Assembly (NCBI GenBank): GCA_963823515.1
Contig: CAWGMB010000019.1
Span: forward strand, 434,001 to 498,000
Length of the DNA: 64,000 bases
Direction: 5' to 3'
From: Miltoncostaea sp963823515
Lineage (GTDB): Bacteria; Actinomycetota; Thermoleophilia; Miltoncostaeales; Miltoncostaeaceae
Shown: one piece after another, positions 16,235 through 26,780 of the stretch
Numbering within the stretch: the first letter of the stretch is position 1
Layout: each line of letters starts with the position of its first letter
Program-made: the position numbers and the translations under genes
Notes under the pieces: generated by a model
What the model was told of the DNA's origin: nothing
The model's input: the letters and a program-made list of their open reading frames with translations, nothing else
Database searches by the model: none

Positions 16235-18325
16235 ATGACCCGTATTCCCGTCCACCGGACGTGGTTGCTGACCAGCTTCGCGGTCGTGGCCGTCTTCATG
16301 CTGCTCGCAGCTCCGAAGGCCACCCCCGAGCAGGCATCGTCCGACGTCCGCCGCGCCCAGGCCGGCTATCTCGACGCCGGTGACGAGCACACCTGCGCGA
16401 TCCTGGCCGACCGGTCGGTGCGCTGCTGGGGCAAGGGCCTGGCGGGGCGCCTCGGGTACGGTGGCGAGGACAACGTGCTCAGCTCGGGAGCCGCGGGACC
16501 CGTGAACCTCGGCCCGGGCCGCAGCGCCCGCGCGATCGTCGCCGGCGACTTCCACACCTGCGCGATCCTCGACGACGGCACGGTCCACTGCTGGGGCTTC
16601 GGCGCCAACGGGCGTCTCGGCTACGGCGCGACGGCCAACGTGCTCACCCCGGCCGCCGCGCCGGCGGTCGACCTCGGGCCCGGACGGACGGCCACCGCCA
16701 TCACGGCCGGCGCATCGCACACCTGCGCGATCCTCGACGACGGCTCCGTGCGCTGCTGGGGCAACGGCATCTCGGGCCGTCTGGGCTACGGCGACCAGCG
16801 GTCGATCGGAGACGACGAGTCCCCCGGCGGCGCCGGCCCGGTCGACATCGGCGCCGGCCGCACCGCGGTGGCGATCTCGGCGGGCGACTTCCACACCTGC
16901 GTCATCCGCGACGACGGGTCGCTGCTGTGCTGGGGCTTCGGCTCCGGCGGCCAGCTCGGCTACGGCGGCACCGCCGACGTGGGAGACGACGAGACGCCGG
17001 CCTCGGTCGGGCCGGTCAACCTCGGGGGCCGGCAGGCGCGCGCGGTCTCCGGCGGCAAGGGCCACACCTGCGCGATCCTGGACGACGGCTCGGCCCGCTG
17101 CTGGGGCTTCGGCGCGGACGGACGGCTGGGATACGGCGGCACGGCCACGGTCGCCAGCGCTCTCGCCGCTCCGCCGATCAACCTGGGGCCCGGGCGCACC
17201 GCGACGGCCATCGCCGTGGGCGAGGCGCACACCTGCGCGATCCTCGACACCGGCGCGATCCGCTGCTGGGGTTTCGGCGGCAACGGGCGGCTGGGCCTCA
17301 GCAGCACGGACTCGATCGGCAACGACCCCGGCGAGACTCCCGCGAGCGTGGCCCCGGTCGATCTGGGCGCGGGAAGGGTGGGGCGCGCCCTGAGCGTCGG
17401 GTTCTCCCACACGTGCGCGCTCCTCGACGATGCCACGATCCGCTGCTGGGGCTTCGGGGGCAGCGGCCGCCTCGGCTACGGCGACGAGAGCAGCGTGGGT
17501 GACAGCCCGTCGCGCAGCGTCCTGCTGGCCGGCCCCGTGCCCCTCGGGGGATCCGTCGCGCCGGCGGTCGCCGATCTCTCGCTCGGCATTTCCGCGAGCG
17601 CGGGGCAGGTCCCCGTCGGCGGCCTCGTCTCCCTGACGGTGTCGGTGGCCAACCGGGGCCCGGACGCGACCGACGGGGTCACGGTGTCGCTCCCCGCCCC
17701 GGCCGGGCTCGCCTACCGGTCGGCCACCGCGACCCAGGGCTCATTCGCCGGACCCTCCGGCCTCTGGAACGTCGGCCCCCTGCCGCCGGGCGGTTCGGTC
17801 GTGCTGAGCGTCTCGGTGACGGCGACGTCGCCCGGCACCCGCGTCGCCGCTGCCGAGGTGGGATCGTCGGCGGTCCTCGACCCGACCTCCACCCCCGGCA
17901 ACGGCGCGCCCGAGGACGATCGGGGCGCCGTCACCCTCGTGACCCCCGCCGCGGCCGCCCCGCCCGCCGTGCCGGCCGCCATCCGCCTGCTCCCGCGCAA
18001 GCTGGGCGTGAGGGTCGTCCGCTACCCCAAGCGCGGTCGGGCCAAGCGGCTCGTGGTCTCGGGCGCCCTCGCCTTCCCGCGCGGATCGCGTGCGAATCGG
18101 TGCGTCGGGAAGGTCAAGACGAAGGCCAGGATCGGGAGGCGCACCGTCGCCGTCCGCACCACGAAGCTCCGCCTGCGCCGCCGCGTCTGTCTCTTCGCGG
18201 TGATGCTCCGCCCGAGCCCCAAGAGGACCCGTTCGGCGCGAAGGGTGATCGTGCGCGCCCGCTTCCTCGGCACCGCCCAACTGCGCCCGCGCTCCTCGAA
18301 GCCCCTCCGGGTGCGCATCCGCTAG
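16235..18325 (+). CDS. Secreted RCC1-repeat protein with a DUF11-type domain
   Basis: 696 residues. Signal peptide, then seven RCC1-like blades of about 55 residues, each with the pattern HTCxxxxxxxxxxCWG and ending GRLGYG, so every blade probably holds a disulfide. A beta-sandwich DUF11-type domain follows (LSLGISASAGQVPVGGLVSL, NRGPDATDG), and then a very basic C-terminal domain. Probably exported and wall-associated. ATG 16235 was chosen; a GTG at 16205 would add ten residues. The basic tail resembles that of the surface protein at 24-26.7 kb. Binding partner unknown. Confidence 0.82.
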   Translation: MTRIPVHRTWLLTSFAVVAVFMLLAAPKATPEQASSDVRRAQAGYLDAGDEHTCAILADRSVRCWGKGLAGRLGYGGEDNVLSSGAAGPVNLGPGRSARAIVAGDFHTCAILDDGTVHCWGFGANGRLGYGATANVLTPAAAPAVDLGPGRTATAITAGASHTCAILDDGSVRCWGNGISGRLGYGDQRSIGDDESPGGAGPVDIGAGRTAVAISAGDFHTCVIRDDGSLLCWGFGSGGQLGYGGTADVGDDETPASVGPVNLGGRQARAVSGGKGHTCAILDDGSARCWGFGADGRLGYGGTATVASALAAPPINLGPGRTATAIAVGEAHTCAILDTGAIRCWGFGGNGRLGLSSTDSIGNDPGETPASVAPVDLGAGRVGRALSVGFSHTCALLDDATIRCWGFGGSGRLGYGDESSVGDSPSRSVLLAGPVPLGGSVAPAVADLSLGISASAGQVPVGGLVSLTVSVANRGPDATDGVTVSLPAPAGLAYRSATATQGSFAGPSGLWNVGPLPPGGSVVLSVSVTATSPGTRVAAAEVGSSAVLDPTSTPGNGAPEDDRGAVTLVTPAAAAPPAVPAAIRLLPRKLGVRVVRYPKRGRAKRLVVSGALAFPRGSRANRCVGKVKTKARIGRRTVAVRTTKLRLRRRVCLFAVMLRPSPKRTRSARRVIVRARFLGTAQLRPRSSKPLRVRIR

Positions 18326-18335
18326 CTCTCCGCGG

Positions 18336-19559
18336 TCAGGGAGAGGCCGGCGCGACCCCGACGTCGGCGGGCCGGTCCTTCAGGACGATGCGCAGGTCCG
18401 CGCGCCGGCCGTCGCGCAGCACGGTTATGGCGAGGGTCTCGCCGACGGCCCGCGAGGAGACCGCGCGGCTGACGTCGGCCATGTCCTCCACCGCGCGTCC
18501 ACCGACCGCGACGATCAGGTCGCCGCCCCGGGGCACCTGGGCGTCGCGCGGGGTGGTGGCCGCCCTGAGGCCGGCCTTCCTCGCCGGACCGCGCTCGTCC
18601 ACCTCGACCACGACCACCCCGCGCAGGTCACCGGCACCGAGTGCCCGGGCGATCGCCGGAGTGAGCGAGCGGCCCGTGACGCCCAGCCAGGCGTGCTCGG
18701 CCACGCCCCGGGCGACGATCGCGTCGGCGACCGGCCGGATGGTGTCGATCGGGACGGCGAAGCCGATGCCGTTGCTCCCGCCGCTCTCGGTGGCGATCTG
18801 CGAGTTGATGCCGAGCACGCGGCCCCGGCCGTCGAGCAGGGGGCCGCCGGAGTTGCCCTGGTTGATCGCGGCGTCGGTCTGGATGACGTTCTGGATGTCG
18901 AACCCGTTGGGGGCGCTGATGATGCGCTTGAGCGCGGAGACGATGCCCGTCGTGGCGGTCCGCTCCAGGCCGAAGGGATTGCCGATCGCGACCACCGGGT
19001 CGCCCACGACCAGGTTCGCGCTGCGGCCCAGCGGGAGCGGGGTGACCTCCGGCGGGAGTTCCGCCACGAGCAGGACCGCAAGGTCGGTGCTCTCGTCGGT
19101 GCCGAGCACCCGCGAGGTGCTCTCGGTGCCGTCGTCGAACGTCACCATGGCCTTCGTGGCGTCGTCGATCACGTGGGCGTTGGTCAGCACGCGGCCGCGC
19201 CGATCCACGAGGAAGCCCGACCCCAGCCGCCCGCCGTCGGTCCCGTCGCCCACCGTGACCTTCACCACGGCGGGGGCGCTCTCGGCGACCACGGCCTGGA
19301 CGCTCTGCACGGCCCGGCCGGCCGGGGCGTCGGTGGCCGGGATCCGGCCCGCCTCCGGCGCCGCGGCCGGCAGCGGGCTCGGGTCGCCCGCGATGACGGT
19401 GCTGTCGCCGCCGAGGTTGCCGGTGACCGCCGCCCCGCCCAGGGCGACGCATCCGCCGATCACCGCCGGCAGCAGGGCCCCCGCGATCCATCCGGGCAGG
19501 CGGCGCCGGCGGGGGGGCGGCGCGAACGGGTTGCTCCCCGGTGGTCCGTACGGCGGCAC
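18336..19559 (-). CDS. HtrA/DegP-like membrane-anchored serine protease
   Basis: 407 residues: Pro-rich cytoplasmic head, one membrane segment (about 24-45), trypsin-like domain with His129 (TNAHVID), Asp159 (STDLAVL) and Ser237 (GNSGGPL), then one PDZ domain. Extracytoplasmic quality control is the expected role. GTG 19559 lies six bases after TACCCT (19566-19571), so it is probably leaderless. It is divergent from the two-component system at 19658, an arrangement like cssRS-htrA, suggesting that the system controls it. Confidence 0.92.
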   Translation of the reverse strand: MPPYGPPGSNPFAPPPRRRRLPGWIAGALLPAVIGGCVALGGAAVTGNLGGDSTVIAGDPSPLPAAAPEAGRIPATDAPAGRAVQSVQAVVAESAPAVVKVTVGDGTDGGRLGSGFLVDRRGRVLTNAHVIDDATKAMVTFDDGTESTSRVLGTDESTDLAVLLVAELPPEVTPLPLGRSANLVVGDPVVAIGNPFGLERTATTGIVSALKRIISAPNGFDIQNVIQTDAAINQGNSGGPLLDGRGRVLGINSQIATESGGSNGIGFAVPIDTIRPVADAIVARGVAEHAWLGVTGRSLTPAIARALGAGDLRGVVVVEVDERGPARKAGLRAATTPRDAQVPRGGDLIVAVGGRAVEDMADVSRAVSSRAVGETLAITVLRDGRRADLRIVLKDRPADVGVAPASP

Positions 19560-19657
19560 TGCACCAGGGTAGCGTCAGATCTTTAAGGCTCGGGGAAGAG
19601 GGCGCGCGGCGCCCGCAGGCGCCGCTACCATCCCGGGACGGCGCCGGGGAGGTACCC

Positions 19658-20353
19658 ATGTCCGACCGCGTCCTGGTTGTCGAGGACGAGCAGTCCATCC
19701 GCACGATCGTCGAGTACGCGCTCCGCGACGCCGGCTTCACGGTGGTCGGCGTCGGCCGTGGCGACGAGGCGCTCGACGTGATGGAGCGCGAGGCGATCGA
19801 CCTCGTGGTGCTCGACGTGATGCTTCCAGGCCTCGACGGCCTCGAGGTGTGCAAGCGGATCCGGGCCGAGCGCAACGTGCCGATCATCATGCTGTCGGCC
19901 CGCGGCGAGGAGCTCGACAAGGTGCTCGGCCTCGAGCTCGGCGCCGACGACTACGTCACAAAGCCCTTCTCGCCCCGCGAGCTGGTCTCCCGCGTGAAGG
20001 CCAACCTCCGCCGCGCCCGGCTCGAGCCCGACCGCTCGGCGCCGCTGCGCATCGGCGACCTCGAGATCGACGCGGTCTCGCGCACGGTGACGCGCGGCGG
20101 TGAGGAGCTCGTGCTGACGTTCTCCGAGTTCGAGATCCTCCACAAGCTCGCCAGCTCGCCCCGGCGGGTCTTCACCCGCGAGGAGCTGATGAACCACCTC
20201 TGGAAGGGCACCTTCTACGGCGATCTGCGCAGCGTCGACGTGCACGTGCGCCACCTGCGTCAGAAGGTGGAGGTCGACGACTCCTCGCCGGTCCTGATCC
20301 GGACGGTGCGCGGCGTGGGATACGCGTTCGGCGGGGAGGACGCGCGAGGGTGA
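19658..20353 (+). CDS. OmpR-family response regulator
   Basis: 231 residues. Receiver domain with acidic pocket (VEDE), phospho-acceptor Asp53 (VLDVMLPG), Ser in MLSARGE and Lys in TKPFSP. The C-terminal winged helix has the OmpR pattern VDVHVRHLRQKVE and RTVRGVGY. ATG 19658 is preceded by GGGGAGG, and TACCAT at 19626-19631 is a probable -10 giving a short leader. Its partner kinase overlaps it by 4 bp. Confidence 0.94.
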   Translation: MSDRVLVVEDEQSIRTIVEYALRDAGFTVVGVGRGDEALDVMEREAIDLVVLDVMLPGLDGLEVCKRIRAERNVPIIMLSARGEELDKVLGLELGADDYVTKPFSPRELVSRVKANLRRARLEPDRSAPLRIGDLEIDAVSRTVTRGGEELVLTFSEFEILHKLASSPRRVFTREELMNHLWKGTFYGDLRSVDVHVRHLRQKVEVDDSSPVLIRTVRGVGYAFGGEDARG

Positions 20354-22167
20354 CCCGCCGGGGCGGCTTCGGGCTGCAGGGGTGGCTCGTCGGCGCCCTG
20401 CTGGCCGTGGGCATGGCGGCGAGCCTGGCGGTGCTCCTGGTGGTGCTGCCGACGCTCGAGTCGAGCGTCCGCGACGACCGCGCCAAGCGCGACGGCGAGG
20501 ACCTCCTGCGCGAGCTGTCGGCCCTCTCGGTGAAACCCGGCCTGAGCGCGCTCGCCCCGGAGGCGAGCGCGCGGGAGTTCGCCCTTAGGGTCCGCGACGA
20601 GCTGCAGGCCGAGGTGCGCGTGCACTTCCAGTCGAACGACCTGGGCCGGTCGGTCGTCATCACGGCCCCCGAGGGCGCGACCCTCGTCCCCCAGATCGAC
20701 GGGCGCGTCGCTCCGAGCCGCTACGCGCTGGTCGATGACGGCGGCGCGGTCGCGGCCTCGGTCCTCCTGCCGGCCCCGGGCGGCAGCAGCGTCACCGTGG
20801 TCCGGAGGGTCACGGGGCTCGCCCCGGAGCTCGCGATCGTGCGCCGCCGGGTCCTGCTCGCGATGATCGCCGTGCTCGGCCTCGCCGCCCTGGCCGGGAT
20901 CGCGATCGCTCGTGTGCTCGGCGGCCGCATCCAGCGCCTCGCCACGACGGCCGCCACGCTCGCCGGCGGAGACCTCTCGGCCCGCTATCCGCGGGGCAGG
21001 ATCGCGCCGCAGGAGATCGTCACCCTCGGCGAGAGCCTGAACGGCATGGCCGGGCGGCTGCAGGACCTGGTGTCCGAGATCACCAGCGAGCGCGACCGCG
21101 ACCGCGCGATGATCGGGTCGCTGGCCGAGGGAGTGATCGCGGTCGCCCCCGACGGCACCGTCGCCGTGGCCAACGACGCGGCCAACCGCCTCCTCGGCCT
21201 GCCCGAGGAGGCCGAGTCGGCGCGGCTGGATGCGCTGCCCACGGCGATCCTCGACGCCGTGCTCGCGGCCCGCGCGCCGGGTGCCCCGCCGACGCAGGGG
21301 CGCCTGGTGGTGCTGCCCGAGGGGATCGAGCTCGAGCTGCACGTCGCCCCCCTCGCAGACGATCACGGGGCGGGCACCGTCATCACCCTGCGCGACGTCA
21401 CCCAGCAGCGCCAGCTCGAGCGCGCCCGGCGCGACCTGGTCGCGAACGTCTCCCACGAGCTCAAGACGCCGATCGCCGCGCTCAAGGGCTTCCTGGAGCT
21501 GCTCGAGGACGGCGTCGACGAGCCCACCCGCCAGGCGTTCCTCGCCTCGATGACCCAGGAGACCGGGCGTCTCGAGCGCCTCGTCGAGGAGCAGCTCCAG
21601 CTGGCCCGGCTCGACGCCGGCGCGCTCCCACTGGATCGCCAGGAGGTCGATCTCGACGAGCTGGCGGAGGTGGTCGTCGCGCCGCGCGTCCCCCTCGTCG
21701 CGCGTGACGGCCTCAGCCTCACGGTCAGCACCTCCACGCCCGGGCCCGTCACCGCCGAGGTCGACCCCGCCCGCATCGAGCAGATCCTCCTGATCCTCCT
21801 CGACAACGCCCAGCGCCACACCCCGCATGGCGGGCGGGTGGAGGTCGTCGTCGGGCGCGACGGCCAGGACGCCACCCTGTCGGTCAGCGACACCGGCGAG
21901 GGCATCCCCGACGAGGACCAGCCCTTCATCTTCGACCGCTTCTACCGCGGCGACCCCTCGCGGGAGGGGCGCAGCGCCGGTCTCGGCCTCGCGATCGCTC
22001 GCGGGCTGGCGGCGGCCCACCGCGGCAGCATCTCCCTGCGCTCGCAGCCCGGGCAGGGCAGCACCTTCACGCTGCGCCTGCCGCTGACGACCGCCGGGCC
22101 GGTGACCGAGGAGTCGCCGGTCCCCGATCTTTCGGGTACCGGTTCCCCGGCATCTCCGGCCGGGTAG
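20350..22167 (+). CDS. PhoR-like sensor histidine kinase
   Basis: 605 residues: TM1 (12-34), extracytoplasmic sensor (35-160), TM2 (166-188), HAMP (189-245), PAS-like domain (250-340), HisKA with His369 in NVSHELKTPI, and HATPase with N box DNAQRH, G1 DTGEGIPD and G2 GLGLAIARG. It phosphorylates the regulator encoded upstream. The HtrA gene next door suggests an envelope-stress input, while the HAMP-PAS layout also fits PhoR-type kinases. No phosphate genes are in the window to decide. Confidence 0.93.
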   Translation: MTRRGGFGLQGWLVGALLAVGMAASLAVLLVVLPTLESSVRDDRAKRDGEDLLRELSALSVKPGLSALAPEASAREFALRVRDELQAEVRVHFQSNDLGRSVVITAPEGATLVPQIDGRVAPSRYALVDDGGAVAASVLLPAPGGSSVTVVRRVTGLAPELAIVRRRVLLAMIAVLGLAALAGIAIARVLGGRIQRLATTAATLAGGDLSARYPRGRIAPQEIVTLGESLNGMAGRLQDLVSEITSERDRDRAMIGSLAEGVIAVAPDGTVAVANDAANRLLGLPEEAESARLDALPTAILDAVLAARAPGAPPTQGRLVVLPEGIELELHVAPLADDHGAGTVITLRDVTQQRQLERARRDLVANVSHELKTPIAALKGFLELLEDGVDEPTRQAFLASMTQETGRLERLVEEQLQLARLDAGALPLDRQEVDLDELAEVVVAPRVPLVARDGLSLTVSTSTPGPVTAEVDPARIEQILLILLDNAQRHTPHGGRVEVVVGRDGQDATLSVSDTGEGIPDEDQPFIFDRFYRGDPSREGRSAGLGLAIARGLAAAHRGSISLRSQPGQGSTFTLRLPLTTAGPVTEESPVPDLSGTGSPASPAG

Positions 22168-22177
22168 CCTTCCCGGC

Positions 22178-23047
22178 GTGAGCGTGCCCCCCACCGTCCT
22201 GATCACCGGCGCGGGCCGCGGCATCGGCCGCTCCGCGGTCGAGCTGTTCAGCGAGTCGGGCTGGCGGGTCGTGGCCGGCGTGCGGGACGTCGCCGCGGCC
22301 GAGGAGGCCTACGGCGACTGGCCCGGGGTGCACGTCACCCACCTCGACGTGACCGACCCCGCGTCGGTACGCGCCGGCGTCGCCGCGGCCGAGGGGCACG
22401 CCGGCGGGGCGCTGACGTGCCTCGTCAGCAACGCGGGTTACGCGGTGCTCGGGGCCGTCGAGGACGCGGACATGGCCGAGGTGCGGGCGATGTTCGACAC
22501 CAACTTCTTCGGGGCGGCCGCCGTTCTCCAGGCCGCCCTGCCGGCGATGCGCGAGGCGGGGCGCGGGTCGATCGTCTTCGTCTCGTCGATCGGCGCCCGC
22601 TTCTCCAACCCCCTGCTCGGCATGTACCACGCCTCCAAGTACGCGCTCTCGGCGATGGCCGAGGCTCTCGCGGTGGAGTGCCGCGCCTTCGGCATCCACG
22701 TCGCGACGATCGAGCCGGGGATGGTCGACACCGACTTCCCCAAGGCCACCCGCCCCACCGGGGCGCTCGCGCGGGGCGAGGGACCGTACCTGCCGCTGCT
22801 CGCCGACCTGCGCAGGGGCTTCGGCGAGTGGCGCGAGCGCAACCCCACCAGCCCCGACGCAATCGCGATGGCCGTGCTCGGCGCCGCCGAGAACGCCGAC
22901 GGGCCCTTCCGGATCCCGGTGGGGGAGGACGCGATGCTGTTGGGCCGCGCGCGCGAGACGACGACCGACGACGCCGCGTGGCAGGACGAGATGCTCGCCT
23001 TCCTCTCCATCGACTGGCCCCGGCGGCCGGCGGCGCCTCCGCCGTGA
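22178..23047 (+). CDS. Short-chain dehydrogenase/reductase
   Basis: 289 residues. NAD(P) motif TGAGRGIGRS, SNAGYAVLG strand, catalytic Ser in VSSIGARF and the Tyr-Lys pair in YHASKYAL. Classical SDR, substrate unknown. GTG 22178 lies seven bases after TAGCCT (22165-22170), and the first three bases of that hexamer are the stop codon of the kinase gene, so the promoter is nested in the end of the previous gene. Overlaps the glycerate kinase gene by 4 bp. Confidence 0.88.
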   Translation: MSVPPTVLITGAGRGIGRSAVELFSESGWRVVAGVRDVAAAEEAYGDWPGVHVTHLDVTDPASVRAGVAAAEGHAGGALTCLVSNAGYAVLGAVEDADMAEVRAMFDTNFFGAAAVLQAALPAMREAGRGSIVFVSSIGARFSNPLLGMYHASKYALSAMAEALAVECRAFGIHVATIEPGMVDTDFPKATRPTGALARGEGPYLPLLADLRRGFGEWRERNPTSPDAIAMAVLGAAENADGPFRIPVGEDAMLLGRARETTTDDAAWQDEMLAFLSIDWPRRPAAPPP

Positions 23048-24183
23048 CCCGGGTGGTGGTCGCCCCGGCGCCCTTCAAGGGGGCGCTGTCGGCGTCGGCG
23101 GCCGCCCGCGCCGTCGCCGCCGGCGTGCGGCTGGCGGTGCCGGGTGCGACGACGGTGGTGCTGCCCGTCGCCGACGGCGGAGAGGGGACGATGGAGGCGC
23201 TCGTCGCGGCGACGCACGGCCGCCGTCGGGGCGTGACGGTGGCCGACCCGCTCGGCCGGCCGGTGGAGGCCGGGCTCGGCGAGCTCGCCGGCGGCGTGGC
23301 GGTGGTGGAGCTCGCCCAGGCGTCCGGCTACGAGCTGCTCACCGACCGCGAGCGCGACCCCGAGGCCACCTCCACGCGCGGCACGGGCGAGCTGATCCGG
23401 GCGGCGCTCGACCTCGGCGCGCGCCGGATCATCGTCGGCCTCGGGGGCAGCGCCACCACCGACGGGGGCCTCGGGCTCGCGGCGGCGCTGGGCGTCCGCG
23501 CGCTCGATGCCGACGGCGCGCTGCTGGCCGGGCGGGGGTCCGACCTGGAGCGGGTGGAGGTCATCGACCTGACGGGCCGCGACCCGCGACTCGACGACAC
23601 CGCCATCCAGGTCGCGTGCGACGTCGACAACCCGTTCCACGGCCCGCGCGGCGCGGCCCACGTCTTCGGCCCCCAGAAGGGCGCGACCCCGGAGGGCGTC
23701 GCGCGACTCGATCGCGGCCTCGCCAACCTCGCGGCGATCGTCCGCGAGGCGACGGGCGTCGACCTCCAGCAGCTCCCCGGAGCGGGCGCGGCCGGGGGCG
23801 CGGCCGGGGGCCTGGCGGCCCTCCTCGGCGCCGAGCTCACCGCCGGGGCCCCTCTCGTGCTCGACGCACTGCGCCTGCGCGAGCACCTGGAGGGAGCGGA
23901 TCTCTGCATCACCGGAGAGGGCCGTCTCGACGAGACCAGCGGCGGCGGCAAGGCGCCCTTCGCCGTGGCCCGGGCGTGCGCCGCCGCCGGGGTGCCGTGC
24001 GTCGCGCTCTGCGGCGAGGTGGCGATCGGCCCCGGGGCCGTGCGCCGGATGGGCTTCACGTCGGCCTTCGCCGTCGGCCGCGGGGTTCGCGCGCTGCCGG
24101 ACGCCCTCGAGGCGACCGAGGCCGACCTGGCCGCCGCCGGCGCGGCGGTGGCGGGGCTCTGGGCCGCCGTGCGCCGGCACTGA
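23044..24183 (+). CDS. Glycerate kinase (GarK/GlxK family)
   Basis: 379 residues. Family motifs are APAPFKGALSA, PVADGGEGT, GLGGSATTDGG and a C-terminal GEGRLDETSGGGKAP. Phosphorylates D-glycerate, usually to 2-phosphoglycerate in this family. It overlaps the SDR gene, so the two may act in one route producing or using glycerate. The glucosyl-3-phosphoglycerate synthase gene lies 3 kb away, but it needs 3-phosphoglycerate, so a direct link is uncertain. Confidence 0.9.
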   Translation: MTRVVVAPAPFKGALSASAAARAVAAGVRLAVPGATTVVLPVADGGEGTMEALVAATHGRRRGVTVADPLGRPVEAGLGELAGGVAVVELAQASGYELLTDRERDPEATSTRGTGELIRAALDLGARRIIVGLGGSATTDGGLGLAAALGVRALDADGALLAGRGSDLERVEVIDLTGRDPRLDDTAIQVACDVDNPFHGPRGAAHVFGPQKGATPEGVARLDRGLANLAAIVREATGVDLQQLPGAGAAGGAAGGLAALLGAELTAGAPLVLDALRLREHLEGADLCITGEGRLDETSGGGKAPFAVARACAAAGVPCVALCGEVAIGPGAVRRMGFTSAFAVGRGVRALPDALEATEADLAAAGAAVAGLWAAVRRH

Positions 24184-24412
24184 CCGATGGTATAGGCGCC
24201 GCTGCGCACGCCCCATGGGCAGCGGGTTCCCGGGGGGCGCCCGTTCCCACCGCCCGCCGGCGCGTCGACCATGGTCGAGGAGCACGACTGTCCGTCGGGT
24301 GGGTACCCCTTTCGGGGGATGGCAGGGAGGGTCGGGTCAGCAGCGGGCACCGGACGGCCCCCGCCTCACTCGCAAAGGCACGGAGCGCCGCAAGGATGAG
24401 GGATCACACCCC

Positions 24413-26727
24413 ATGGAGAGATCATCCACCCCGCGCCGCCGAGCGCGCGCCCTGCGGCGCAGCCTCGCCCTGTCGGTGGCGGCCGGCCTGACCCTGGGCG
24501 CCGTCTCCTCGGCCCAGGCCAGCTTCCCCGGAGCCAACGGGAAGATCGCCGTTCTACACACCCATCGCAGTCCGGCTGAACGACATCAGTGGACGGTCAA
24601 TCCGGACGGCACCGGCCTGACGCAGCTGACGGCCGACGCGACGACCAGCGCAACCAGGCACCCGGAGTGGTCGCGGACGGCACGAAGATCGTCTTCCACA
24701 AGCAATCGTGGCGTCGCCGGGCACCGCCCAGATCCACGTGATGAACGCCGACGGCACGGGGCAGATGCCGGTCGGCCCGTCCCGGTGAACGGGATGCCGC
24801 CCGGCCTGGTCTCCCGACGGCACGAAGATCGCCTTCGACCGCCTGACGAGTTCCGGCGTCTTCGCGATGAATGCGGACGGCACCGACGTGACCCAGCTTC
24901 CCGGCATCGACCCGGTCGGATTCCTCAGCCATCCTGACTGGTCTCCCGACGGCACGAAGATCGCGTCGGCCTGGTTCGCGGGCGGCCTCGACGGGCGCCG
25001 CGGGATCGTGGTCAACGATCTGGCGGCCGGTGAGGCGACGTCTGATCAAGGGCGGCGCCGACACGCACGGAGTTCTACGCCTCCCCGGAGTGGTCCGCCG
25101 ACGGAAGCAGGATCTTCTACCAGCGCGATACCGGCATCTGGTCGGCGAACCCCGACGGCACCGGCGAGTCCCAGCTGCCCGCCGGCGGTCCCCGCCGCGG
25201 GCTACCCCGCCCCCGCACCGGACGGCTCCCGGGTTGCGTCTCCGCCTGAGCACCGGCTCTCTGCGCGTCGTCGATCCCGACGGGACGCAATCCCGCAGAC
25301 CTATCCGCTCGCGGACGTGAACCTGCGGTCCCGACTGGCAGCCGATCGAGCAGGTCGAGTCCCCCGAGCTCGCCCCGCTGCAGGTCTCCAAGACCGTCGA
25401 TCCCAGCTACACGGTGCCCCACCGCTGGGACATCGACAAGTGGGCCTCCACCAAGGCCGGCTGGGACGCCAAGGACTCCTCGCTGGCGGTGAGGTACACC
25501 GTGCGCGTGCGCCACGAGGTCGGCGACGCCTACGGGGTGAAGGTCTCGGGTGAGATCCGCATCCACAACCCCAACGACGTCGCCGTCCCGCTGAGCGACG
25601 TCAACGACAGCACCGAGGGGGCCACCAGCTGCACGACCGGCGGCGGCCCGACCGTGCCCGCCAACGGCACCGTCTACGTGCCGTACGAGTGCAGCTTCGG
25701 CGCGCTGCCCAAGGGCGTCGTCACCAACACCGCCTCGGTGTACTGGAACGACGGCCAGGCCGACCAGGTGACCACGGCGCAGGTGCCGGTCGACTTCGGC
25801 GCGGCCCGCGTCTACCACGACAACGCCTGGGTGAAGGTCACCGACACCCTCGACGGCGACAAGACGCGCATCCTGGCCAAGCACCTGGACCGCTCCACGA
25901 CCTTCACCTACACCAGGTATCTCAAGTCCTGGTCCGGCAAGTGCCGCACCTGGCACAACACCGCCCGGCTGATCGGCTACGAGCACACCGACGGCGGCCC
26001 GACCAACGGGGTCCCGATCGAGCCCCAGACCGACCTGCGCATCGGAATGGACGGCAAGGGCTACGCCTTCACCAAGACCGCCCAGGAGTGGGTGAAGGTC
26101 TGCGCGCCGCCGGCCCCGCCCAAGGACGACCCCACGGTCAACCCCAAGCCCCCCACGGTGATCGTGGGCGGCGACAAGCCCGGCCCCCGGCCGGTCAAGA
26201 TCGTCGATGCCGACAACCCCAAGGGCCCGGTCGTGAAGGACCCGAGCACCTCGCGCGGCACCCTGCGCGTCCACAAGCGCTCCTCCGCGCGCCGCGCGCG
26301 GGTCGGTGACACGGTCATCTGGTCGATCCGGGTCGCCAACCGCGGCAAGGCCGATCTCCGCCGCGTCTACCTGCTCGACAAGCTGCCCCGCCACCTGGTG
26401 ACGGCGACCACCGGCCAGGTCTCCGACGGCCGCTCGGTGAAGTCCACCAAGCGCGGGATCAGGATCGCCGTCGGCGATCTGGCGGTGGGCCAGAAGCGCA
26501 CCTACCGCATCGCCACCCGCGTGGTGGCACGGCCCAAGGTCACCCCGAAGGTGGTCGCCTCGGCCAAGAAGCTCAACTCGCGCGCACGCAAGGTGCTGCT
26601 CAAGCGCTCGCGGCGCGGCATCGTCTGCAACAAGGTGATGGCCAACGCACCCGACACCCGGGCCGCCTTTGCCACCGCCTGCCTGCGGATCGTGCGGGTG
26701 CCCGTCAACCCGCCGCCGCCCGCATAG
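24413..26727 (+). pseudogene. Secreted TolB-like beta-propeller/DUF11 surface protein, multiple frameshifts
   Basis: Starts with a signal peptide (Arg-rich head, hydrophobic core, ASFPG) and TolB-type propeller blades. Blade pieces (WSPDGTKIA, VFAMNADGTD, SANPDGTGESQL, PDGSRVAS) are found in all three frames between about 24660 and 25340, so at least five frame changes are needed. From about 25350 to the TAG at 26727 one clean frame encodes the C-terminal half: an unclassified beta domain, a Pro/Lys linker, a DUF11-like domain (IWSIRVANRGKADL) and a basic tail. Either a decayed gene or a stretch of poor sequence; the clean codon bias on both sides favours the latter. The 24184-24412 gap before it holds no gene. 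Confidence 0.7.
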
Positions 26728-26780
26728 GACGCAGGACCCGATCACCCGCTGATCGGCCCATCCACCAACGACCGCAGGAC

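Noticed and set aside
16379..17500. Tandem repeats resembling a repeat array
   Set aside because: The periodic sequence encodes the seven RCC1 blades; it is coding, about 165 bp per unit and imperfect, not a CRISPR array.
24184..24412. Possible riboswitch before the TolB-type gene (CGCAAAGGC-like words)
   Set aside because: Only one short word resembles the c-di-GMP-I aptamer core; the conserved 5' core and tetraloop-receptor parts are absent.
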